A program made the translations under genes and the position numbers. The notes beneath the pieces are model-generated. The model saw only the letters and a program-made list of their open reading frames with translations. It had not been told where the DNA came from and ran no database searches. From Poronia punctata (taxonomy: Eukaryota; Ascomycota; Sordariomycetes; Xylariales; Xylariaceae), in NCBI GenBank assembly GCA_022579005.1, contig MU401454.1:496001-560000 (forward strand): DNA of 64,000 nt, written 5' to 3'. Shown piece by piece: positions 1 through 10,190 of this stretch. Numbering within the stretch: the stretch's first letter is position 1; each line of letters begins with the position of its first letter.

Positions 1-719
1 CGCTCTGGTCTGGAGGTGACTGTATCTTTTTTTCTCAACTGCACCTGCCGCACCTTCTGTAATTAACAGGATAAAGGGTCTACGTGGTACTGGAGATGTG
101 ACTGATTTCTATCCACGTTACATTTCCCCGTAGAGCCCGTTTACCTCTAGAACCTACTGCACCTCCTCGCCCACTATTGGTGGGGGTTGCCATGTTCTAG
201 AGGTCTCAGCGAGCATGGTGACGTCTTTGTCTATCAAGGGAATGCTAATACCTCCTTTCAATGGTGGGGGGGCACCATGCTGTCAGCTGTCAGGGGCACG
301 TTCTCTTTTAACGTTGAGCCCCCGGGCCCACTCATAGAACGTCTCTAGATGCCACTAGTAGGTACCATGCATACTATGTAATTATGTTTGTTGGAGATGG
401 CTTTTCGTTACACCAGCAACTTAAGAATAAGTGCCGACAAAACGGAGCGAAAGTCTCTGCTGTTCCAACATATTTGGCTCTGCATTCCTCGCATCTCGGT
501 TGATTAAATTTGAAAATGTAGTGCTGGTGACCAAGCCGCCAACGAAAACCAGGGCTATCTATAAAGTCCCTATCAGTATCTGCACCAGGCAAAGCGACTG
601 CATCGTCCAAGTTACGTATCGATGGTCTGTCATTCTTTATAGGAGTCGTACACGAAGGTATGTCTGGTAGTACATACTTAGCCATGTATAAGTATTCATT
701 CCACTCTATGTGTATGGAT
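1..719. other. Intergenic / window edge, no supported gene
   Basis: No coding region could be supported. A minus-strand open frame (374-745) carries a few scattered cysteines (RCEECRAK, SCWC), but it overlaps the end of the RCH1-like gene in another frame and resembles no family I know. The left edge could hold the end of a neighbouring gene cut by the window. Confidence 0.4.
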
Positions 720-2226
720 CTACCGTATCTCTCGTGGTACTTCATATTCCTTGGCCGACGCTCGACTCATTTCTGTTTCCTCCAGCCTCGGAGAACTGCG
801 GCAGCTATTCCGATTTCTATCCATCAACTCTTGGTCATTCAAAGCATCCCTCTCTGTTCTTTCTAGCCACCACTGGAAGAAGATGGTGAGGAACTGGGCA
901 ACGAATACCTGCTCTACAGTGTAAAGCAGGACGGGAACTTGTATGGACGATATGGTGAAATTGTCTTGTTCCGACCACATTGCTGCGGCTAATGGGATGC
1001 CGATACTGGTCGTCTTGGCCGCCCCGCAGAAGCAGACGGCTATTACCAACTTGGGCGGCATTCTTTGAATAGAAAGAGCCTGCCTCAGCACATTTGGCAG
1101 ATGCGACCACGCTCTGAATCTAGTGGCGAAGGCGTCGAACCACTTGATGAGCCAGAGAGGGGGGAATGAGATATAAAAGCAAATGACGGTGAAGAGAAGA
1201 TATTCTGCCACGTTCAGAAACACGTTGAAAATGATGGCAGTCTTGGGTAGTTCGGTGAGCGCGCCAGTCTCAAAAGCACCCGAAAATGTCGACCTATAAC
1301 CATATTAGCTTATCCTCCTTTTCTTCTATTCGCCCGAATTGGGATCACAGACCAGGCCACCAAGACCATCAAGACGGAGCAGAATTTCGCCAGATAAAAC
1401 GTCCTGAGCACCCGAGAGACATGTTTCGGAAAGGCCCATCGCAAAGCCTGTCCTGCCACCAATGGCAAAAGCACACTTAGGCCCAGTTGCTTTAGAACAC
1501 CAACGTACATGGGCCCTAGCGTGCTGGGTGACGCAGGGCGCAAAGGGTCAAACACAGCATCGCCCGGCAAAAAGCCATATATCAGGAATGGCGAGAGGAA
1601 GGAACCGATGACATTACCAATCACTACTTCGATAATCGCCGCAGCTTCATCGCCTCCCGCATTCCTCGTCATTACAACGTTGGATGCGACGGTCGTCGGA
1701 ATACAGCTGACTACCACCATGCCGACCAGTACGCTCGCATCGATGTTGCCCGAGCTGATCCCACCGGCGGCGATGATGATACGGACGAGAACTAGAAGTA
1801 CATCAGTCCCAGATGCACCAATCCGATGGATGTCAGAGTACGGACCTATTTGGAGGACAGGTATAAGAACCAAGTTGATCCCCTGCACGACGATGTGTAG
1901 CCGCCAATTCGTGACATGTTCTTTGAGCTTTTCGGGACTTAGCTGTGCTCCGTTGATCAGAAATATCAGTGCAATGGCACCGTAGAGAACCGAATATTCC
2001 GATCTAATGACACCTCCACGTGCCGCCACGTCTACGTCATGGCCTTAGTTCTATGTGCCACCTATGACTGGCGATGGGACCTACGGGGGAAGAAATAGCC
2101 AAGTACAGCAGCTAGGCCGAAGCCTATGATGAGCCAGTTGTCTATAATGAAGGTGAGGCTCTGTTTGCCTACACGGAAGACTGTCGAATTCCGGTCGGGA
2201 TCCGCCTTTGTTCTTGTGGTGCCCAT
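720..2226 (-). CDS. RCH1: RCH1 / SLC10A7-like membrane transporter (bile acid:sodium symporter fold)
   Basis: Three exons on the minus strand: 2226-2085, 2031-1353 and 1293-720, giving 464 residues. The 53 bp intron joins GYFFP to [14 protein letters not shown], and the 59 bp intron, with a GCTAAT branch site, joins VAW to [18 protein letters not shown]; both junctions restore family-conserved text. About ten hydrophobic segments are visible, including [30 protein letters not shown] and [20 protein letters not shown], all typical of the SBF-like family (yeast Rch1, human SLC10A7). Family knowledge: plasma-membrane protein that restrains calcium entry. The hydrophilic tail after residue ~420 ([21 protein letters not shown] region) is probably cytosolic. 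Length matches the yeast protein (about 430). Confidence 0.87.
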
Positions 2227-2892
2227 TTTGCGAGGGGTTTCATATTATGAACAAGCTCGATATCCAGCAAAGTCAAAATGGCGTCAAGGTATAACCACCT
2301 GTCAACAGTCAAGCGCATTGCCCGTTTCCCCTAGACGAAACATATTCTGTGCAATCCCGAAGCTAAACCATAAATGGTGCTTGATTTAACGATTGGGATA
2401 GTCAAGAGGAACCACGACAAGTTCGAGCCTATGGTCGCTTTGCTCGGAGTGTTATCCCCGCCGTTTTATATCCGGTCTCGGGATGTACGAGTATCAAAGA
2501 ATCGGAAAAGCACGTCCGAAATTGGAGACCGGCAATTCAGGGGACAATAATTTCAGGGTCCACATCAACGGCTTTGATTTGATGCCTTTATGTATTATTG
2601 GGTCTCATTTCCATGCCGACAGAGAAAGTCAGGAACGGTGCGGATTGCACACCGGCGCTTTTCAATTCAAACACCATTCCCTGCCCAAGTCTCAGTCGTA
2701 ATTATGGGTTGAATGTCATGAAGCGGAGATAGTCGACCACATGGCATATTCGACCGATAATACGCAGGCTTTGGGGATCCTTTTAGTAAAAAAAGGCCGG
2801 GATGCATCAGTCATTCTTGTTTGTAGTTTGTGGCCCCCCAAAAAGTCAGAGCATAGCATAGCTACTAAATGCATGTATTCTCGTTTGTATAA
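2227..2892. other. Intergenic, upstream of the RCH1-like gene
   Basis: Separates the RCH1-like start from the 3' end of the sedolisin pseudogene. Short plus-strand frames at 2483-2701 and 2741-2923 look random. This stretch presumably holds the promoter of the RCH1-like gene. No specific site was recognised. Confidence 0.4.
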
Positions 2893-4134
2893 TCAGGCCA
2901 ATGCAGCAGCCATCATCTTCTGAAAGTCGGGTATTCCCAAACCAGTTGCAGAATCCCAGCCAACCGTTCCGTTCCAAGAGGCTTCCCTACCCTCAACCGA
3001 GCATCATTCAGCAGGGCTATAATACCTGCGACCCACTGGCGCTGCCGCCGATGTTCCCCCCTGTCTGACCTGGGCCGTCCGAGGTGTAGAAGAAGTAACT
3101 GATCCAGCAGTCAGTTGATGTCGTCTCTCAAATCCTTTGCTTCGGCGTCAGGCTATGGGCAGAGATATCCGGGTATGCCTCATAATATTGCTTGGTCTCG
3201 GGCGATATGTGATCGCTCAGGTAGGTGTCTATAGCCTCCCGCTGATACCAAGGTTGGGTGAAATAGTTGGAAAATCCCCCTGAGCTGCCGATCCAAGCAA
3301 CCTCTGGGGCCCAAGCCTGGGTTCCGCCGACAGCGGTGACGAAAGGGCAAGAGGCTGGAAATCCGGGCGTGAACTCTAACCGTCCTTTCCCGTCATTCGA
3401 GATACACGGTGCTCCGATGCCTGTGTCGCCTGGTGATTATATTACTGTGATGCCGCGGAGACCCAGCATGCTGATCATGTTGCAAACGTGCCGGGCATAC
3501 TATATGTGCAATTTATGATGGTGAGAAACAAGTACCTACATGTTTCACGGATAGGCAGAGACGAAATATCGGGAAGTAAATACGTGCTATAATCAAAACC
3601 AGTCGGTTTAACATATTTCATTCATGTCCTAACCATTGAGCGACAAAATAGTGAAAAGAAGGCAACTAACCATCAACAGGAACCGACTGCTCATCATCCT
3701 CATTCGACCTACTCAATAAATAACTATAATACTCAAGGTCCGGCTCGTTAGTATCATGTTCGACATCCGGGATGCCGATACTCGGGACAAACGGAGGCTG
3801 TCCGCCCGTGATAAAACTGCGTCTGAGGTAAACTAACGGGTAGGTACGACATGGCACTCTGGAACCGAGCGTCGAGATTCGCCTCCCGTATAGTCGACTC
3901 CTTTTTAGTCCCCTGGTTGTCCCACCCCACCATTGATTGATCGATCATCTCCGACAAGAAATTCTGCTCGGGAATCCTCAAACGCCCGCTGATATGTATA
4001 ATGTGTGTAAGTCTGCCAAACGTGCCGACTCGTTCAAGAAGCTAAGCTGACGAATCCTATGCGGCTCCCGCAGTTGGCGGTCGGGGTGTAGGTACTTAGT
4101 TTCCTATGTTGTAAGCGCTGCGTAGGTAGACACT

Positions 4135-4176
<42 letters not shown>

Positions 4177-4978
4177 ATTTAGGGTGTTAATTTTGTGTCT
4201 TCCATATATCGATAACCTACTAAATAAAGAAAAACCCCCCGAGACATGAAAGAGAAATAAGTAAGGTACTAACCGCCGGCGTAATCAACTTCTTACAATC
4301 CTCCTCTTCCTCTCCCCCCCCCCCCCCCCCTTCCCAACCGCCCAATGCTGCGAAGCCTCCCTTCTTCTTCCTGTTCTTCCAAAAAAAACGTCGTCGGATG
4401 AATAACCCCCCACAAACGGAGCAACATGATCCAGAACCGAATACTCCTCTCCGTCCTCGACATTTTCTTTTTCCCTGTCCCTGTCCCATCCCCATCCCCT
4501 TCCCCTTCCACATCATAATAATACCACGCAAAAGTAGTAACCAACAACCCATCCACAACCCCCACAGAACTGGTAAACCTCACCTTCCCACCACCACCAT
4601 ATATATTTCCAGCTTCCACCCCATTACTTACAAGCCAGTCTATCACGACATCAACATGATCAGAAGGGAAGAGTGAAGAAGAAAGTTGTTCGCGCGAGAG
4701 CCATTTTCCGTATTCGGGACTTTGGGGATCGGATACCTTGTTTTAGTTTTGTTTGAAGGATGGTTGGGAGAGATGGAGAGGTGGATTTGCAGGGTTATTG
4801 GGTGGGAGGGGGCTGCGGGTTGGGTGTGAAGATGAGGAAGAGGAAGAGGAAGAGGAAGAGGAAGAGGGAGGGAGGCGCGGCTTAGGATTGTTGAGAGGGT
4901 TGGTGATGATGTGGTTAGTAGGAGGAAGAGGAGGAGGAGGAGGAGGAGGTATGTGAGGAGGAAGGGTATATTTGCCAT
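2893..4978 (-). pseudogene. Sedolisin (S53, tripeptidyl-peptidase-like) pseudogene
   Basis: Pieces of a sedolisin lie in the correct order on the minus strand but in shifting frames. From the 5' end: a leucine-rich signal-like start (4978); prodomain text VSDPQSPEYGKWLSREQL (~4739-4680), VIDWLVSNGVEAG (~4650) and VIHPTTFF (~4400); KKLITPA (~4280); an intron-like gap (~4273-4130) filled with a GT microsatellite; SAYNIG (~4110); the EANLD catalytic motif (3885-3871); FITGGQPPFVPSIG (~3820); MLGLRG, then an in-frame TAA (3439-3437), SPGDTGIG with the oxyanion Asp, TAVGGTQAWAPEVAW and GGFSNYF; a TGA at 3130-3128; the GTS serine region (~3051); GIIALLNDARL; and WDSATGLGIPDF ending in TGA at 2895-2893. 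At least six frame changes are visible, and the usual calcium-site segment between GKPLG and VGWDS is missing. Catalytic Glu, Asp, Asp and Ser codons survive. Family role: secreted acid protease. Neighbouring genes are intact, so general sequencing error is unlikely. Confidence 0.88.
4136..4172. repeat. (GT)n dinucleotide microsatellite
   Basis: An uninterrupted GT run of about 37 bases, inside the intron-like gap of the sedolisin pseudogene. Confidence 0.95.
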
Positions 4979-5013
4979 TTCTTCTTTCTTCTTCTTCTTC
5001 TTCTTCTTCTTTT
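4833..5013. repeat. Purine/pyrimidine low-complexity tract
   Basis: GGAAGA hexamer repeats (about 4833-4868), GGA trinucleotides (about 4920-4950) and TTC trinucleotides (about 4982-5010) lie close together. The first two overlap the poly-leucine and proline-rich start of the sedolisin pseudogene and may have grown after it lost function. Confidence 0.85.
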
Positions 5014-8000
5014 TTTCTTTCTTTTTGGTGGTACTGTCAGCCAGGTATCATGTGCTTTCAACCCGGCAAAAGAGTTCATGTCTTTCCTTTTCATTCTTTC
5101 TCCGGTTATTTATTTACTTTTTACTTACTCGAGTCTTACTCGTAAGTGCTAGACCTGACCTCTCTCTCTGCCTGTGTCCGATCATTCTTTTATCTACATA
5201 CCTATGTTCTAGGCCCCGGATAGATAGACCGTCTCGAGGGGCATTTATCCCGTCCAGATAGTAGTACTCACGCCACTATGTACTATAGAAAGCCTTTTTT
5301 TTTTCTCTCTCATTGGCCGTAAGAAACAAATACATTTTCCGTGGTACCTATATATCTGGGACGGCGGTTCGGGTCGCCACACGGGATATAGGTAGGCAAT
5401 AGCCGACACGACACGACAACTTAGCCGCTTTATATCTGACCCGTTTAAAGAGATGAATGGCTGTGGTCTGGACTGGGCGAGACTATTTTGCTTCTGCGGT
5501 CTAGATAGTTGTCCCTTGGTCCCTTGTATGGTGATATGTATGTAGGTAGCTATGGTATTATAGCCACCTCGAGTATGCGTCTTCTACATACCTACACGCT
5601 GGTCTTGCTTGCAAGGGGTAGGTAGTTTGGTGTGTTACCGTTCTCATTATATGTAAACTAGGAGCAAGTAGATAGGCAAAGTAGGTATGCATATATAACA
5701 ACAATAAGATTAATTGACTCTTGTGTGTATTCGTATAATCCCTCTCCCTCGGTAGGTACCTACCCCTTTTCGCATCTCCCGGCTTGACCACTACCTACCT
5801 ACACCGATATTCTGCGTTGTTTTGACGTCTATTGTCTCTTTCCCCCGGGGGCATTCTCATTCCAGCCTGACGAGTTGTCCGTAACGGAGAAATCCTGAAA
5901 AGGGGGTGGATATCTAACCTACCTAACTTCAATGCGTACCTACGTGTATAGACGAGTAAGTACCTAGGTAATATGCCCCGGCCTCTTACGGTGGGTGTAT
6001 CATATCACTAGGTAGGTATCGGCTGGTTGGATACCTAGGTAGGTAAGTAGAAGGTTAGGAAAGATACGTGTAACGTTGATCTATCCCATATAACCAATCA
6101 ACTATAAAGTAACGTATGCAAGGAGGTATAGGTTTGTGGTTTAGCAAGCCACGACAACCTCAGATGTTGCCAGATACCTACGAGTAGCTATCCCAATTAT
6201 ACGCTCTATGGTATAATCCTCTCTCCCCAGAGCAGAATAGGTATGGGGGGACAATGCTGATTATTTTTTCTCGTTACAATCCCACACCTGATCAGGGTAC
6301 TTGTAGTTAGATTGTATAACCTCCCCTCCCTGTGCTCGTACGTGTAGGATGGAGTTCAGCTGTTCCAACTTCAACAAGGGGTAACCCCTTCGCTTCTTTG
6401 TTTGTTGGTCACTTCAACTTGTATAAATGGCACCACTTGAACTTTTGTCATGATTTGCAGGATAGGGAACAAACTAACTAAGTGGGGTGGGGAGATTTTT
6501 ACATAAAGAGTGGCTACCTAGTACCAACGTAGATAGTTTCATGCAATATCTTATTTTTAGAATTTTTGGCAGGGTTATGGCTTGGAAAAAAAAATGTACA
6601 AGTCAAGTTGTGGTACCTACTTTAGGTATCATTACCTATTTTCTCTGCCATTATCCACTGTGCCGCACCGTTGCACAATAATTGTTTGCAACATTCAAGT
6701 ACAACTTCAAGGTGTGTCACGGCGTATTACCAACAATGAAGATAGTAAGACCTGCGCAATAAGTTATATTTCTTATATAATACAATCCACAGTTCTTGAC
6801 CTTTAACGCTTAAGTTACCTGTCTACTGCATACTGTTAAACAAACAGCTACAAGTAGAACATAGCTTGGTTTAAAACAACCTAGTAGTAGGAAGTTTCTT
6901 TGACTACCCAGTGCACGTCTAGCATAATTCCATCCAAGGAGCTTGCATAAAAGACGTTTCTCCAGTCTAACAGCTCAAATTATCAAGAGGCTTGGTAAAG
7001 GAACAAGGATCAATATGATACATAGACAAGATTGTAATATTTTCTTTGGGTAGGAAGCTTCCAAGTCTACCTCCCCATTTGCACACATATACAAAAGGCA
7101 ACGATGATTCCGGTAAGTTTGGCCGAGAGAGCGTGAATTGCGGCCTTGCCGAACAAACAGGCCCAGGACCCTCAGACTTGAGCAGCAGCTAACAAGGAAT
7201 TGGAAGCCTTCTCGAACATGGAAAGTTAGATTAAAAAAATCCATCATGACGGGATCAGAATGACATGGGTAGGCCTGTATTTGGCATACGCCGTACAGTC
7301 TTTACAGATTGAGCTAACAAACTTGAATACCTCTATGAGCAGTATCCTGACACCTTGGTATTTTAGTGTTTGTGGTAAAAAGGAGCCTCACAGGAATCTA
7401 GCCGCCAATTTTTCAAGATTCCAAAAGAAAGAACCGAGTCTTGCTTCCAACAGAATTTTAAGCGATATCGCATCCTGTTAACTTAGGGAAGTACCTAGGT
7501 AGGATATTCTTAGCCATCCGAGGAAGAAGCGATCCTCAGAAGGATTGATGAATAGGTGCCTATATGTTGGCAACAGGCTCTTAAAGGCAACTTGCAAAGA
7601 TGCCTTCCGGTCTTACTTGGATGAACGAACATGATATTAGCAGGCAATTACTCAGTTGGGCATGTATTGCGTGCCTATCTTCACCTTTGGACTCTTATGA
7701 TATGTTATTGGTAGGTACTTAGGTAGCTACGTCTTGCAACCTAGGAGCTCAGGTAAAGAATTAGGTCACCTACCTAGTTCAGGCAGAGACGAGGGCATCC
7801 TTGTGTTGAATATACGTAGTAGTCCAAGTTGGTATGCAACTTTTCAGCCGCATGGTGGTGCTTTCAACCTATATAGCATTGTTGGCTTACAATTCCTGGT
7901 CGTGTATTGCTCTACCCTAGCAATATCTGCTTGCAAGGTACAATAAGTCATTATACACAGTCAAATACCCGCTTATAGGAACCTGCTAAGGTAAAGGTCA

Positions 8001-8058
8001 TGAGGTCATGATAAAGGATGCTGGTCTAGTCTACCTCGTGTGAATTCTTATACATACA
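4979..8058. other. Gene-free stretch rich in TACCTA/TAGGTA strings
   Basis: No frame longer than about 115 codons, and none with recognisable protein features. TACCTA, TAGGTA and their palindromic joins (CCTAGGTAGG) recur, for example near 5750, 5800, 5920, 5960, 6010, 6040, 7490, 7710 and 7765. Low GC and several poly-T/poly-A runs. Ordinary intergenic DNA or decayed repeats. Confidence 0.45.
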
Positions 8059-8066
8059 CGTACAAG
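8059..8066. repeat. Left 8 bp target-site duplication of the MITE
   Basis: CGTACAAG, repeated exactly at 8555-8562 just outside the opposite terminal inverted repeat. Confidence 0.85.
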
Positions 8067-8554
8067 CAGGGTTGTTAAATTAGTATGTAGTAATTGGTAC
8101 TACATGTAGTATTACTACATGTAGTAACAGTGTAGTAACTAGATCTTATTACTACTGTAGTAATAGTACAGGCTATTACTATACTACAGTTTTTGTAGTA
8201 ATATTGTAGTAAATTTTTTTAGTACTAAAATTACTACAAAATTACTACACTTTAATTTTTTTTAATTTTTTTTTATTTTTTTTTTAATTTTTTTTCTTTT
8301 ATTTATATATACTGTATATATAGCAACTAACACTGTATATATACACTGTACAGCATAGTGCATATTTATTATATACTGTAAAAATAGTATTTTTGTAGTA
8401 ATTGTAGTAATACTACATACTACAGTAGTATTACTACATGTAGTATTAGTATAGGCATTTACTAACCTATGTAGTATTAGTATAGGCTTTTACTAACTAC
8501 ATGTAGTATTAGTATGGCTAATTACTACATTAGTATTACTAATTTACAACCCTG
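8067..8554. mobile_element. hAT-like MITE (non-autonomous DNA transposon), 488 bp
   Basis: The ends are inverted repeats: 8067-8085 reads CAGGGTTGTTAAATTAGTA, and the reverse complement of 8537-8554 reads CAGGGTTGTAAATTAGTA, a single-base indel apart. The element is flanked on both sides by the identical 8 bp CGTACAAG. Length-8 duplications and CA..TG ends starting CAGGG are typical of the hAT superfamily. There is no coding capacity. Both subterminal regions are packed with copies of TACTACATGTAGTA-like palindromes and GTAGTAAT strings, which can fold into hairpins. The middle (about 8210-8390) is T- and AT-rich. Such arrays usually serve as transposase-binding sites. An autonomous partner, if any, lies outside this window. 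Confidence 0.85.
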
Positions 8555-8562
8555 CGTACAAG
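8555..8562. repeat. Right 8 bp target-site duplication of the MITE
   Basis: CGTACAAG, an exact copy of 8059-8066. Confidence 0.85.
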
Positions 8563-10190
8563 TAGAGAGCCCTGAATGTTAGTTAAAGCGTTGAAGTCCC
8601 GAGACTTTTTTTTATGTAAATCACTTGGGGCGGAATTAATCCACTCTGGCCGTCACATCAAACTCCTCATTTTGAACCATCCTAACGTCACTTGGCTAGC
8701 TCTATACTAATACCCCATCCCAGACGATTGGGCCTAAACCATTAATAACCTTTGCTTCCTAGGTTAGCTAGATTAAGGTATCTAGTAGGTGGTGTTTCTT
8801 CTCCTAGGTAGGACCTTGCAGTCACGACGCGATTTAAAAAGTATCAGTAACATACTCGTAGTAGCTCGACAAGGAGAATATTGTGATAAGACCATACACG
8901 CTATCGGCTCTCTAAAAACACAGATTTCTCTTCAAGCGCAGAACAAGATCGAGGCCAGCCACTGTATTAAACAAGATCAAACTAACCTAGCAGGACCTTG
9001 GGCTGCTTGGGTTAGAAATTTGGGCGACAAGTCGTTGGATTGGCTTACTGATTAGCTAACGTGTACCTGGTCATAAAGACAGCGTGTTTTGTCGATCACT
9101 TTCTACATCAGAAAATACCCCATTTTTAGGTTTGGGAGGAGATGGAGTTTGAACCCCTCCCCCTTCTCCTCTTTCCTCAACCTTTGCAGTATGCAGTGAC
9201 CAGTAGACTAGACTTCTTACTAGATACAATGTGCAGAAGCCTAGCTGTAGTGCAGTGTGCTCGGCATATCGGTGCTGGTAATAAGTGGCGAGTGCTGGAT
9301 GCTGGATGCTGGACGGATGAATGGTAGAATTAAGGATTAGCTGCTGAAAATGTGGCAGCCAGAGGCTATGACAAAGCCAGGACCCCTGTAAAATTAACCT
9401 AGCAGGCAGTGTATGCATAAAGTACATGTATACTCTGCAGCACATTTGGGTCGGGTTGCAGGCAGACAATCTACTTTTTGTTCTTGAACTGTTTTTTACC
9501 TACACGTTCTTCGCTTTTGGAGAATGGAGCCGCCTCTTGTGCTCATTATCATTGCTTGACTCTTTGCTCCATTTGCTCGGGATCCATACAGCAGCATAGC
9601 AGTAATTACCTACAGCAACAGGACAAGCACGACAACCTACAGATCCTAGTCTAGTCACTCAGTACCTCTTAGTCTAGCAAAGTAGGTACGAGAAGTAGGT
9701 AGCAAAGACCCGGCAACAGCACCATCGGTCGGTACAATCGACACCATCAGCACCAGCGTTTGCAGGGCAAACAAGGCAGAGAGAGCTGTGCGCAATTAAA
9801 TCCCCATAGGCAGTCTTATTACCTAGTCCGACCGAGCTTCGATTGGCTTAAACGAATCAGCGACCAGGCGGATAACAGGGGACGTTAGAAACTGGTACAA
9901 GCGGGAAACAAGATCGTGTCGTTTGGTCATCCTGGGCTCGGCCTCTGATCTTTCTTGGACTCTTTTATCACCGCAACAAAGTATCGTCTCTGGTTGTCCC
10001 GTCATCTAGCATTTACGTTACAAACTAGCTGCGATTGTTACCATTGCGGTTTGCGCACAACGCGCTTTGTTTGGCCGTGCTGACCGTTCCTTTGTCGTCC
10101 TACCGGCACTGGAAACCGACCACTGCCCCTCGAGTAGCCAAGAATAGACAAGACGCAGATTAGGTCGCTTGGTCGAAGCACATAATAGCA
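8563..10190. other. Intergenic / likely leader of the Q-rich gene
   Basis: No supported gene. The part from about 9480 to the ATG at 10191 is the probable promoter and 5' leader of the downstream Q-rich gene. The frames at 8789-9055 and 9071-9469 have no recognisable features. Confidence 0.4.

Noticed and set aside
4220..4646. Two overlapping minus-strand ORFs that look like small genes
   Set aside because: They are frame-shifted pieces of the sedolisin prodomain (VIDWLVSNGVEAG and VIHPTTFF) plus translated poly-C and GGGGAT-type repeats.
8067..8554. Regularly repeated short palindromes considered as a CRISPR-like array
   Set aside because: Repeats are of unequal spacing, without unique spacers, in a eukaryotic intergenic region, and bounded by terminal inverted repeats with a target duplication.
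9140..9240. GTTTGAACCCC on the plus strand, resembling the complement of a tRNA B box
   Set aside because: No matching A box or cloverleaf could be drawn on either strand.
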